Shown here one piece after another: positions 33,580-46,311 of a stretch of 64,000 nucleotides of DNA. The stretch is from NCBI GenBank assembly GCA_030063045.1, contig JAQSEB010000059.1, forward strand, positions 930,001 through 994,000, written 5' to 3'. Origin of the DNA: Pratylenchus scribneri. Lineage: Eukaryota > Nematoda > Chromadorea > Rhabditida > Pratylenchidae. The translations under genes and the position numbers were made by a program. Every line of letters starts with the position of its first letter. Position 1 is the stretch's first letter. The notes beneath the pieces are model-generated. The model had not been told where the DNA came from. It was given only the letters and a program-made list of their open reading frames with translations, and did no database searches.

Positions 33580-36500
33580 TCAATTCAAATGGAACCCTTT
33601 CTCGAAAGTGGCTGCCAACAGGCGTTCCCGTAGAATGTCAGCATTTGAGTATTCGGGCAGCTTCAAATAATGGACACAGGTGTTGACCGACTTAAATGAG
33701 AGGATTGAATTAAATTTAAATAAATTAGAATAAATTTACCGGATAAGAACCGTCGCCAGAGCCAACTTTGCGGACAATAGTGAGGCGAGGATGAAGGTTG
33801 GCCAATCCTCCCGGGGGCAATGAAGAGCAACTGTAAAATGAAAATTTAAAACTATTTGATTATATTCAAATTAACCCAGTGGTGAATTGAAGGAAGGCTT
33901 TTCGCTCGGATGGATTGAAATTGTACAGAACTTCCACAAAATTGAGGAAACCGAGCGAATCGCGGGTGTAACTGTGAAAATGAAGGGTGAAAAAAGTTAA
34001 ATTAAAGCGAATTTTGTAATTTTACCCGAGTTTTGGCTCCGTGTAGCGAAGCAAATCATCGCGACTCCATTTTGGATATTGCTCACCGGAGAGAATGGTC
34101 TGAAAATAGCATTGATATAAATCAAAATTAAAATTTTATTTTGAACCTGGAATTCGGATGGAGAGAAAGAAACAAGCGAAGCAAGCGGGAAAACCATGTC
34201 AAAACCGCTGCGGAATGCGAACATCTGAAAAATTAAATAAAATTCTTTTTAGTAAATTGAAGAATTCAGATGTTTTTTTTGATGCCCTGAAATCATTCCC
34301 CTAAAAACCGCCTAAAGTCCACTAGACGAAAATGCTTTTGGAGGAATTACTTATTAGTCCGGGAATCATTTGAAAATCATTTAGACTTCTTATGCAATTT
34401 TGCAAATTAATAAATGTCAAGTCATATGGATTTTAGCCTAATGTACCCCTGGAATTATTTACCTGCTCTCGAATGCCGGTATTCAAATAGAAATCAATGC
34501 ATTTTTCAATGTATAATTCCACATTTTGTGCTGTGACTTCCTTCATACAGCCATTCTCAATGAGTTCAGCAGAAATATAGGGGAAAATGGTTGATGGTGG
34601 ATTTACGGCAAAGGAAAGTGCCAAATCTTAAAATTTTTCCACTGATTATAATTCAAAATTTTGTTCAAATTTACCTTCAAAAGTGCATTCTGAACCATCC
34701 AAATAGCGAATTTTGATTTTTTCCAATTGTTTGCTTTTTTCATCCTCATCCATTTCATCATTTGATTCAATCAATTTTCGTTGATCCACAAAATTGATCA
34801 AACATTTCAACATTTTTGCCTTTTCCGGATAAATTTCCACCAAATCATCAATGCCCAAAATTGATTTAATTGATGGATCGGGGCCAGTTGCAAATTCATT
34901 GGACAGAATGAGTTTGAGGAAAGCAGGTGAAAGTGGAAGATCAACGAGACGATCATCCTATAATTTTTGATGATTATTTATTTTATTAAATTAATATTGG
35001 GAAATAAATTTTATTAGAATTTTCCATCAAAATTTTAATTTATTTTAAAAAGTTGGCTTAGTGGTATAAATCGTTCGTCTTATTTATAAGAAGTCACAAG
35101 TTCGAGTCACAAGTTCGAATCCCACCATAGGAAGGTAATTTTTTTCCTTTTATTTATCAAAAAAATATAAATTTTCTTTTATTTTTAAAATATTGAAATT
35201 TAATTTAAAATAAATTATTTTATATATTAATATTATTCCATTTACCTGAATTGCCTTTGCCAAAAAGACTCCAAAAATTTGGAATAATTCCAGCGTTTTG
35301 TCAAATTCCGACGAATTTTCCGGCCACGGTGCAGGGAATAGACCTTGTTTTGAGTGAACATAATAATTTGGATGTTTGCTGTGCATATTGGAATATTCCA
35401 TTTGTTCTTCCAGCAAATTTCCCTTTAAATCATCGCAAATCCACATGCATAAATCCTTTCGTTGAAATTCGGAAGAAATCTAAAATTAAATTTTATTTTA
35501 CTAAATTTATTGATTTTTAACCAAAGCAAAGAATTCCAGTGTTGGACCAAGGCCAGTTCCCTCCTCGCCGTAATATTCAATTTCAAGCATTGATTTCCGC
35601 ATTGCATGGAATTTCAGTACTTTTAGGGCACTCTCCAAGAATAAATCCTCATTCCGGTGAACCTAAAAATATTTTTATCATTAAATAGCTTTAGATTAAT
35701 TTAATACCTTAATGCGTTCATGTTTGACCCGTCCAATCCGATATTCGGGATAGTGGTCTTCACGGCGTAAACCGGCCATGTTGTTTCCAGCACTGGTGGT
35801 GGTGGAACGGTTTTGTTCCAACAATTGATCCCTTTTTCCTTGCAAATAACCAATAGCGCGAGAAGTACCAAATGCTAAAAAATGCAAATTAAAATGCAAT
35901 TTTTCTTAGACATTAATAATAATAGTGTGAAAAAACTATTTTTTAATAATTTTTTAATCGAATATTTAGAAAAAGCAAACCTGTAGTATTTAAGTACATA
36001 ACGCGGGTATCGAGTGAGAAAAGGCATGGAAAGCTGTATACCAGTTGGTTGCACCAATTCGGCAATGTTCTCGCCGCCACCACCAATGGATCAGTGAGCT
36101 CTTGGCTCAATTTTTGTGTAATTTTTGAGCTATAGAAAACATCAGCGGGAATTGTTGGTGTCAGGCATTTTCCTCCATTTTTATTCTCATTTAATTTGTT
36201 CAAAATTCGGATTAAATCCAGCGACTAAAAATATGTTAAATAATTAATTACAAATTTAATTTTATAATTTACTTGTTCGACAAGATGATTGGATTTTATT
36301 GGTTCTTCATTGCTGTTTTGTTCTTCTTTTGTTGCAATATTCTCCGCTGCCTCCGTATTGTTAAAATCGTAGACCAGCGTGAATGTTTGGTCCCAAATTT
36401 GTCCATTTATATCAGAGAATGGGGAGATGGAAATTTGGCTAGGATTGGTGGATTGAGCAGTTGAATTCAAATTTGGTTGATTCAACAAAAGTAGTTTTTG

Positions 36501-39500
36501 AACTGAAAATTTTAAAATTTAATCAATTAATTTATTATTTTTAATTAAGCAATAAATTTATAAAAAATTAAAAAATATCTTTTGAATTAAATTTAATTAT
36601 GTTTAAATTATTTTTAATTAAGTAATAAATTAATGAAAAATTTAATTTATTTTAAAATTGATTATTGAATTATTTGTAATTTAATTAAATAATAAAAAGG
36701 CATACCATAATAGAAGAGAGAAGCATCCGCATCCTTCAGCTCAATTATTGAATCACTTTCTTCCGATGCAACCATATTCGTTGACTTTTTCGACTTTTTC
36801 AAATAAATTCGAATATTTTGTGCTGCTTCATTTTTGGCATCCTTCTTCTCATTCGTTGAAATATCCACCAAAATTGAGCCTTTCCGCTGATAATTGTTGA
36901 ATTGAACATCTTCGGTCAGCTCAACCTCTTGCGTCTGAAATAATTTAATTTAGTATTTAAAAAATGAATTTTGGAGTCAATTTTAATTTTTAAAAATTAA
37001 TTTTTATTTTTTAAATATAATTTTAATTGCAATTAAATTATTTTTTTCACCTGATTAACATTGGTCCTTCCCGGTCGAGGATCAAATGCCGGAATCAGTG
37101 CTCCAAATTGCTGCCGGATCACAAAATCATCATTCCACCCTCCGGCTTGATCCTTGCTAATGGCCATTCGAATGGCCCGAGCACATCCTTCCCCACAACC
37201 TCCTCGATGATGAATTTTATCGTTGTTATTCATTGGTGGTGTGGTGCCAAATTCTTCAGCCAACATTTGCCGTAGCCGTTGACGTTGATCGGAATGGGCG
37301 CCCAACATAACTTCGATTGGATGTGAGTGGATTGAGGAGAAAATATTGTCCTTCTTTTCCATTGCTGCCCGAATGGCCGCAACCGCGGCAGCCCGAGAAT
37401 TGCCGGCTGCTTGACTAAAATAATTTAATAAATTTGTGATGATTTAAACAAGGTTTGGACTGGATTTTTAGATCCAAAAATGATATGTTAGGTCGTTTTT
37501 TCCTTAAAAATTTTCCAAAAGAGATTTCGAAAATGTCAAAGAATAATTAATTTTGACTTTTTATTGCATTTTTATAATGAAATTTCCCTCAAAAATGCGT
37601 CAAAATTAGTTAAATAGATCAAAAATATGGCAAAAATTTAAATTAAACCCACGTGAATGTTTCGAATGCACCGGCTGCCTCATTGATAATATTTGAATTT
37701 GTACTGATTGTGGAGGATGGATGACCATGTTGGGGCTCAACAAACCCGGAAATTGATGAGGAGTCTGATGAGAGGCTGAAACCATTTCCATCAATAATGT
37801 GTGGATCGCATTCTTGTTCAATGAAATATTGTGACAGAACTTCATCCTCATAAATTTCATTGTCGTATTCATCCGCGTCATAAATGTCATCTCCGCTTTC
37901 GAATACCTATTAAAATTATAAAAAATGATATTTGAATTTAAGTATTTAATTTACGAAAAAGAATACATACTACCAAAATAATTATAATGGTTTAAGTGTA
38001 GGGGTTTATCCTAAAATCGCAAACCAAAACTCAAATTGGATGGAGTTGGTCAAGACGCATTGAATGGTATATAATTTGTTATGGTTTGGTCAATAATTAA
38101 AGGGTATTAAACGGTTTAAACCCATTTTGGTTTGATCAACAATTAAAGGGTATTAAACGGTTTAAACCCATTTTGGTTTAATGGTTCAAAACCCATTTAG
38201 GTTTAATGATTCAAAACTATAACTAAGTTTGAATTTGTTAAACCAAAGCCAAAACATTATCAAATAATGCGTCTCTCTTGACCATATCTATCAACTAAGT
38301 AATAAGATTTTTTTGGTCTAGGATAAATCAATGCAATGTTATAATCTTTCTGCAACTTTAAATATTGTTTTTCCCCTAACCTGATTCATCATATGTTTTA
38401 ATATTTCGGCATAGCTTCCCAATTTTCCACGAATATTTGAGCCAATTTGTTGCAATTCCGACGAGGTTCCGGTGCCAGATGCTTAATTAATAATAAATTA
38501 TTAATAAAAAAATTGTTTAACTCACAACTAGGCTGGTCAGCTTTACTGGTTGATGGCCCCGCTTTGTCCACTTTAATATTTACATCAGCGGCAGCCATTG
38601 TTGCAGTTTTCTTTCCGGAATTTTCTGCTGCATTCGAACTGGTTCCTTCATTTGATGTTGGATTGTCGAAAACATTTTGGCTGGTAGTTTGGATTGTTGG
38701 ATTCTCCATAATTTGAATATCCATTTCAGGAAATTCATTCGGCTGTTGAACAACATTTTCATTTGGCGGTTGATTTTGACCAAAATCATCATCAACCATG
38801 AATGGTCCAGCATCCATAAATTGCAACAAATCGGAGACTTCTTTTTGCATACTCTCTGAAATAATTTGGTGGGATTTATAAAGAAGAACGAATTAATTTT
38901 TAAAAAACTTTTGTTGTTTGGTCCAATGGGAACCCTTTCATTTTCGCCTAATTTAGGTCTCAGGTTCGAATCCTCTTGGAGGAAGTTATTTTTTTCAGGC
39001 ATGATAACCATTTCAATGAATTTTTAATTATTTTTCAGTATGTTTCAAGATCAAGATTTTTGAAATTTCGTTCAAAAGGGGATCCTTCTTTGTATAATTT
39101 AGCGGTCTCGGGTTCGAATCCGCTCAAGGTCCAGTAATTTTTTAAGGCTTAGTAGGTAACTTTTATGAATTTTTTACTTATTGTACATTATATTTTTGAA
39201 CTAATTACAGATTACAGTCATTAAAAAAACAAATCCTAAAAACGCTAATATTACCAATATTATCCAATTATTTTTTAAATTTTCAAAGTTGACCAACCAT
39301 TCATTGTTTCCGCTGATGATTCAATTTGTTCTTCCAACTTTTCAGTGGAAGAGTCGACCGTTTGGAATCGTTCACGAGAGAATGAAGATGAGTTAAGCAC
39401 TGGTTGTGAACCGCCCGAAAATGTGCTGGCTCCAATGGAGAGAGTTTGTGCATTTTCACTGCCTTTTCGCTTCTTTTCAAATCGTTTCGGCTCAAATGTG

Positions 39501-42500
39501 GTCAGATTTTTTGGCTCTGGACTTCCCGAATTCGGGGTGGCCATTGACTCTTCCGGAATCGAGTAATCATGCAATCGGGCTTTTGAGAGTAGATTTTCCA
39601 GTGACGGTGTTTGATGTTGAAGGGATTCGGCACTGGCCGCTTGGTTGAAACCGGACGTTGATCCCCGCGACTTTTTATAGTCCGCATCGAACAAATTCGT
39701 CGTTGACATGGATTTTTGTTGTTGTTGACCGCCCATATTGCTGCCGCCGGACTCATTTGCTGGCTTCTCCGCGTGGTCTTTTTGATGTACATTGCGTTGT
39801 TGCGATGGTCCACCCCTTGATGAGGAGGAGGAGGAAAGTGTTTTGCTGGCTTTTGCCGTACTTTTTCGTGCCGTTTGTTTTGATCCGGATGGATATTTTC
39901 CTCCCGATCCTCCTGCTTGTTTCACTTTGATATTTCCGCCCACTTTCTCCAAACATCCTGCAGCCATATAAGCTGAACGGGCGGAAAGTAATGTTTCAGC
40001 ACCACCAATTTGTGGCGTCTTTTTATGCGGCTCTGTTAATGAAGATGATGTTCCGGCGCCGCCGCCACTGCTGCTGTTCATTTTTTCTGCTGACATTTTT
40101 GGCAATTTTCGTGCCATGCGAATGGATGCGGCCGTTGGTGGACGTGTATAATGAAGATTTGCAAGTGTTGAGGAGGAGGATGGTCCGGCTGCAAATATAT
40201 TAAAATAATATAAGAAAAGAAAATGATCTTACTTTGGGCTTTTTAAAAAACAAAGTCTTATTAGCAAAACTACTTTAATAGGTCTAGGTCTTATTAGCTA
40301 AAACTATCATAGGGTAAAGCCTAAGTAAAAATCTTAAGGTTTTAAAAAGAGAAAAAAGCTTCTAAGGTTCTAAGAAAGAAAGTGTTCTTAAGGTCTTATC
40401 AAAAACTCTCTTAAGGTCCTAAAAAAGAAAACGCTCTTAAGGTTTCAGTAAGAAGAGAAAGTGTTCTTAAGGACTTAAAGAGAGAAATTTATCTTAAGTA
40501 GCAAAGAAAATGCTCTAGTTCTTAATAACCTTGATTCGATGGAGCATTCTTTGGATTGGTTATATGTTCATAGATGTGGGCTTTCAGAGCAGCAACAGTT
40601 ACCAATGGTTCGGTTTTGAGTGAACGATTTGTGCTTAAAAATAATTCTAATTATTATATTTAATATTAAAAACACAAACATGTCAACAATTCCTTTATCT
40701 TCTTTTGCTTTCGATTGTTCTTGCCCTGTTGCTGAATTGGCCGCCTGTTCAAATCGAAAACGAAGCCGCCGGGTTAGCAATTGAAACCCGAATGGAGAGC
40801 CGCCCGGACTATCGTACAAATATTGTGGGAATTTCTCGATTGATTCGAGGACGAGAATGATTTTACGGACCAAACTGGTCAAATGGTTTGGGTCGGCAAA
40901 AATCTAAAAAATTTTAAATAATTTTTAGAAATTTTTTAAATACCTTTGCAAATGTCTCCGCCAAAATTCCGTTGATATTTGTTTCAATCAATTGGACAAA
41001 TTGAAGCAGTGAAGGGACAAGTCCAGAAATGGAAATTTCAAATATTGAAAGGAAGCGGTCATCACAAAGTGCATCCCGGATTTTGGTAAGGATATTTGTC
41101 AACTAAAATAACAAAATTAATTATTTCAAATAAATAAAGAATTAACCTCGTCAACAAAAATTGGCAATTGAGACAAATTTTGTCCATTTTCGACATCAAT
41201 AATTGCTTTTGAAACGCATTCCAATTTTTCTGAGCATTTTTGAATTTCCAAAACGGCTTCCCGTGGACCGCAAGCCTCCTTCAAATAGCATTCCCATATT
41301 TCTTTGGCCAAATCACCAATCTTTTGTTTTTGCATTTCCGTTCGAAAGTATCGGAGACGAACGCCTCCTCCTCTTGCGGCCCATCCAGTCACGAAATCAT
41401 GTCCTAAAATTTAAATGTTACCGATTAAGTTAAGGTTTCCAGCCTAGGATTTAGTCTGGCATCTGGCTAGATTCTAAGATTTTTCAAAAAAATTTTTTTG
41501 GCTTAGAGGATGAATCCCTTCATCGTAAAATTTAGATCTTCAGTTCGAACCCGCCCTAGGTCCAATAATTTTTTCAGGCTTTTTGCAAATTTACCATCTA
41601 AATTAAAATAAATATTCTCTAACCTAGCGTTGTTTCCGCCGTAAAAAGTTGTTTGTGTTGTCGACTTGATTCGAAAATAAAACCCGGTAAATCATCTTTG
41701 ATGCAGAGCTTTTGTTGCGTCCCTTCCCGATTTGTGATGGACATTGTGTTCGCTTCGGTCGATGCAATTTGCCAATTACCCGATTCCAGTTTGGAATTTT
41801 GTCGTGGAATTGAGAGGATCGATTTGATCGGTGCTCCGGTTGGGATGGCCGCTTTTGCTTTTTGGATTTTTTCTATGAATTCGGCCCTTGATTCTGGATT
41901 GTTTGCACCATTTTCCGGACTTCCACTGCTGTACATTGTTGAGAGGCGACCGTTCATCAGAAAACGTAGCCAACCATTTGACCCATCACTTTAAATATTG
42001 AAGAATAAATTAATTTTTTGTATTTGGAATAATTTTAATTAAATTTTGGTTAAAATCTAAAAGTAAAAAATATTTACCCTTATCAAGGTTCGAACCCACG
42101 ACCCCCAAAAATATTTAAATTAAAGGTTTTTATAGTTTTAATTTGTCATTAATAAGATTTAAGTTGAAAAAAACCTCAATTCAAGCGCGATTGCATCACA
42201 CCATATGAACAGGGAATCCTTCGATCGAATAAGGCGCCAATCCTTCCAACGATAGAACACATTTGCTTCAAAAGCCCAAACATCATCGGAGCCGGCCGCA
42301 TTTTGTTCATCCGATTTGGTGGCTGCATCCTCAACAATTTGAACGCCCAATGCTAAATGAATTGAATTATTTATTTCCAAATTAAATCAAAACCTTGAGC
42401 AATTGATGTGGCCGCCTCAACCAAATCACTGTCAAATGCGGGAGAATTCGCCTGCGAATGTTCATCCAGCGTTTGGTTGTCGTCCTCAATTGGCGCAGAA

Positions 42501-45500
42501 TTGGATTGACGCTGCGGTTGGACAATTTCCAGGGTGGGCGAAGGAGTGATGTCAATAAGGACTGGTTCGGTGGCTGCACTGAAATCATTCGATTGTGCCG
42601 TGGAATCCGAACGGAGACTGATTGATGGAGTCGATGTGGAAGAACTTTAAATATAATCATTTAATATTTTCAAAAAACCGAGATTTTATTATTCAAAAAA
42701 CCTCAAGTTTTTATTAACAAAAATAAGTATTTTACCGATCATATGAAGTTCCAATTGCAAGTTTATCCGCTGAATTCTCCTTTTTCTCTTCTTCGTAATT
42801 GGATAAAATATTCTCTGCTGGTGATGCGATGGATTCAGTGGGGAGGCCATCATTTGTATTTGAAATATTTGCGGTTGTTGTTGTTGAAGTATTCGCAAGG
42901 CTTTCAATCTTCTCATAAACACCCAATCGAATCAATTGTTCCGACCAGAATTTGGAATCTTTCAGCAGCAACGATTTTATGATCTAAAATGTAAACTCAT
43001 TAACTATATTAAATTTGAACCAAAGTTATGGCCAAATGAAATTTCGGGTCTTAAACCGGTTCAACTTTTTGGTTCGAACTTAAGTTATAGCCAAGTAAAA
43101 TTTCGGGTTTTAAACCGGTTTAATTTTTTTGGTTTAAACATAACTTATGGCCAATTGAAATTTCGGGTTTGTTTTTTAAACCGGCTTAACTTTAAGTAAA
43201 ATCCACAATTCCACTTACCATCAATGCTTGTTCCTTTGCGTCAATATTATTGTCTCCACTTTCCAGGATGATAATCAAAACGCCAATGAGCAATTCCACA
43301 AATCCGCCAGCACCCGTAATTTTTTCTGGCTCATTTGCTCCTCCTCCACATTTGGAATGGATAATTTTGAAAAGGCCCTCATTGGATATGTGAAAAATGC
43401 ATTTGCGAATTAGCGAGAGGGTGATACGCCTTATTCCGGATGAAAGTGAATTCTTAAATAAATTAAAATTAGGTATTTAATATTTTAAAATTACCTTAAA
43501 AATAGTGCAAAATTCTGGCAATAATTGTTGAATGAATTTTTCCGCCAATTCGTAATCAATTTTTTCTTTTTCATTCAATTTTGAGGCACTCTCCTGGGTT
43601 GATTGTTGTTTTTTGGCCAAATTTGATGAAATGCTGCTCATGTATGCGCCCGGATTTTGCAGAATTGAACAAACTTGTTGATGCGCTTCATCATTCCTCT
43701 CCCGGGCTTTGTCCAATGCGGTTCTTCCCTCTTCCTAAAAATTATAATTTAAATTAATTTTCGATGTTGGCTAGTGTTTATAAAAAAGATTTTATAAAAA
43801 AAAACATTTTTGAAAATTTAAGACCTCTAAAAATCGGACTTGACCTATGGAAAATTTAGGTCTCGGGTTCGAACCATCCCAGAGTCCAGTATTTTTTTCG
43901 GGCTTGATTGCCACTTTTATGCATTTTTATACGTTCTAGAGTATATTTCTATACCAAAAAAAAAATTTAAAACCTAAAGATAAGACTTTAATTTTACAAA
44001 ATTTAGAGGTCTCGGGATCGAAGCCGTTCAGAGGAAGCTATTTTTTCTGACTTGATAGAAACTTTTTATTCATTTCTATGTCTTCTATAATACAATTCCA
44101 GTCGAAATAGAATATTTGAACCGTTAAAATTAATTTTACACGTACGTCCTGAAGATCCGGGTTTGCTCCATATCGCAGTAAAATCTTCACAATCTTAAGG
44201 TTGATTAATTTAAATATAAATTTTCAGATAATTAATTTACTTCAGCTCGACCAAAACATGCGGCATAATGAAGTGAAGAGGACCGGGTTCCTTTGTTCGG
44301 ACATGCACCTTTGTCGCATAAATAAATGACCATATCCGTTGTGCCAAATGCTGAACACCAATTCAGGAGGGTTTGTCCAACATCATCCACATAGTTTGGA
44401 TCGACCTGTAAATTTTATTTTAATTTAATTGAAATTAAAAAGGGATAATTTGACAAAAAAACACATTGAAATTGCCGAAAAGCTTTTGGATAATGGTTCA
44501 GTGGTTTGTCCTAGACCCCCAAACTATATACCAAATCGATAAATCATGTCAAGAAGCATAATTTGTTTATGCTTTGGTTTTGATTTAACCAATTCTAACT
44601 TATTTAGTTTTGAAAATTATATACCATCCAATGCGTTTTGACCAGTTTTGGGTATATTTGGTTTGTGAATGTAGGACAAACCCAATTTTAAATCATTATA
44701 ATTATTTTGAAATTATGTACTATTTTTTGGACAATTTAATTATAAACAATTTCTAAGCTTACAGTGGCATTCTCAACAGCCTCAATCAATGCGTCGGTGT
44801 CCCGTTGTCGAATTGAATCAATTAAGCATTTGTGGGCTTTGTCAAAAATTTGTGAAGAATCTAAATAGACAAATTTGCTTAAAATAAATTAAAATAAATT
44901 ACTTGGATCCGTTCCAAATGCACTATGTTTGGAAATTGATGTGCGCCCTTCGCAGAGTAAAACCAACAACAAATCGATGAACCGCAATGAATCATTGATT
45001 GACCGTTCATCTTTGCTATTTAGGACCATTTTTAGTGCATGGACGAGTTTAATTGAACTAAAATTTGGTTTTATTTTTATGAAATTTAGTTTTAAAGATT
45101 ACTGAAGAATTTCCGTGGTAACGGTTGGACTTCCTTTGCACAGATTGGCAAAAAGGGAAAAAACGGCAGAAATGAATGCAGTGTTTCGTTTCAATTGAAT
45201 TTCGGCAGTGGGTTGTTCCAATAAATTGTCAGAGAAATTTGATGGAATTAGAAAGTTGAAAAGGTGGGTGACAAGATTGCTGGGCCTGGCCAATTCCACT
45301 GGGTCCATTTGGCGGCGAATGAAACGGTCGGTCATGGCGGCAAAACCTTAATTTTGGCATTATTTTAATGCGTAAAATTGATTAATTCTTACATCTCAGA
45401 GCACATTCGGCAATTTTCTCATCATCATGGCTTAGAAGTTCGCCCAGATTTTTACTGCATTCCGGCAAATTTGGGTCATTTGGTTCCATTTTGGCGCAAA

Positions 45501-46311
45501 GTTTTGTTACAACCGCCATTGCCGAATGCATTGTGTCCGTGTGCAAATGGTTGTAATGACTGAAAATTAATCATAAAAAAAGATATAAAATATAAAAATT
45601 TGAAAATTTTAACTTTAGGAACACAAAAATTTGTGTGACCTTAACTTCTAGAACTCAAAAATTTATAAAAACCTTAACTTTTAGAACTCAAAAATTTAGG
45701 AAACCTTATCAAATGTAACATGGCTTGCAATCCGCCCGCATCGAAGACCGCACTCGCCTCTCTTTGACAAATATGCTCCAATAGTTTAACGCATTGTTCG
45801 GCTTAAAAAGATTAACCATTTTAGTTAAAATAGGTTATAATAAAACCTAAATCTTTGCTGGTCCTGTCCTCCATTTCCGCAATAATCAACCGATTGCATA
45901 TTGCTTTTATTGCTCCATCAACTTGTGTAATACGGCGAGTGCATTCATTGGAAACATCCAGGTAATAGGTGATTGCTCGTGCGGTCACTTCCAAAATGTT
46001 TTCGGGCGCAGTTTCATCCACAAAAATCCGGCCAAGTGCTGGCAAAAATGTTCTCGCTAAATATGTTGTTTATTAATTATTGATTGGAAATGTAAAAACA
46101 AACGTGGGCAACTTTCAAAGCACCGATCAATGTTGTCGCTCATCAAAAGAGTCTAAAGTTTTAATTGAACATTTTACTGCCAAAGAAGAATGTAGTATTT
46201 TCATACCATGCAAAGCTGCTCCAATGCCATCATTTGCAGATCCCGTTCATCTCCGACACCCGATTGAAGCCATTCCAATAATTCACTGCCATCAACCATA
46301 CCAGATTCCAT
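33580..46311 (-). CDS. hecd-1: HECTD1-type HECT E3 ubiquitin ligase
   Basis: The start is at 46311-46309 ([18 protein letters not shown]) and the stop at 33582-33580 (FEKGFHLN). The order matches human HECTD1: an armadillo-like N-terminus ([20 protein letters not shown]), ankyrin repeats ([29 protein letters not shown]), SIIRG-like [71 protein letters not shown], a disordered Ser/Gln-rich centre, [15 protein letters not shown], and the HECT domain ([20 protein letters not shown] to the C-terminus). The catalytic Cys is in [16 protein letters not shown], codon 33676-33678. Between the [11 protein letters not shown] block and the disordered centre I found no SUN/F5-8 or MIB/HERC2 domain, unlike the vertebrate protein. 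It has several dozen small exons, some invaded by SINEs and MITEs. HECTD1 ubiquitinates varied substrates in signalling and development. Confidence 0.93.
35045..35145 (+). mobile_element. tRNA-like SINE relic in HECTD1 intron
   Basis: Reads agttggcttagtggtataaa (A-box-like), then agttcgagtcacaagttcga and atcccaccatagg, with the B-box word partly duplicated. It is followed by a T-rich tail. Confidence 0.5.
37990..38330. mobile_element. 46-bp-unit MITE, two-unit copy, in HECTD1 intron
   Basis: The ends ggtcaagacgcattgaatgg and aatgcgtctctcttgaccat are inverted relative to each other. Between them the unit attaaagggtattaaacggt plus ttaaacccattttggttt occurs twice at 46-bp spacing, then a diverged partial unit. 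Confidence 0.8.
38930..39200 (+). mobile_element. Two tRNA-like SINE fragments in HECTD1 intron
   Basis: B-box words occur at about 38957 (ggtctcaggttcgaatcc) and 39106 (ggtctcgggttcgaatcc). The second continues gctcaaggtccagtaatttt and cttagtaggtaactttta. Confidence 0.65.
40290..40505. repeat. Degenerate tandem repeat, ~36 bp unit
   Basis: The intron contains recurring words gttcttaaggtcttatcaaa, ctcttaaggtcctaaaaaag and gctcttaaggtttcagtaag, roughly every 30-40 bp. It lies where the vertebrate gene would encode the SUN and MIB domains. No coding signal. Confidence 0.6.
41475..41595 (+). mobile_element. tRNA-like SINE in HECTD1 intron
   Basis: Contains cttcagttcgaacccgccct followed by aggtccaataattttttcag, the standard body. 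The head is degenerate. Confidence 0.6.
43010..43195. repeat. Tandem repeat of about 60 bp, three units
   Basis: The unit contains aaagttatggccaaatgaaa, tttcgggtcttaaaccggtt and caactttttggtt. It repeats three times with drift in an intron of HECTD1. It shares AAACCGG words with the 46-bp-unit MITE but not its length. Confidence 0.75.
43775..44105 (+). mobile_element. Two tRNA-like SINE copies in HECTD1 intron
   Basis: The first has ggtctcgggttcgaaccatc, agagtccagtattttttt and cacttttatgcattttta, ending ctataccaaaaaaa. The second (about 44007) has ggtctcgggatcgaagccg. Both are antisense to the host gene. Confidence 0.65.
44500..44690. mobile_element. 46-bp-unit MITE, internally deleted copy
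   Basis: Contains aaccaattctaacttattt, attatataccatccaatgcg and ttttgaccagttttgggtat, the element's end words, but the 46-bp unit is absent. It lies in an intron of HECTD1. Confidence 0.55.
45600..45715. repeat. Short tandem repeat, ~37 bp unit
   Basis: Three units of the type ccttaacttttagaactcaa followed by aaatttataaaaa lie in an intron near the 5' end of HECTD1. Confidence 0.7.

Noticed and set aside
39345..40203. Several plus-strand frames over the HECTD1 disordered region
   Set aside because: Shadows of the 280-codon minus-strand exon that joins HECTD1 on both sides.
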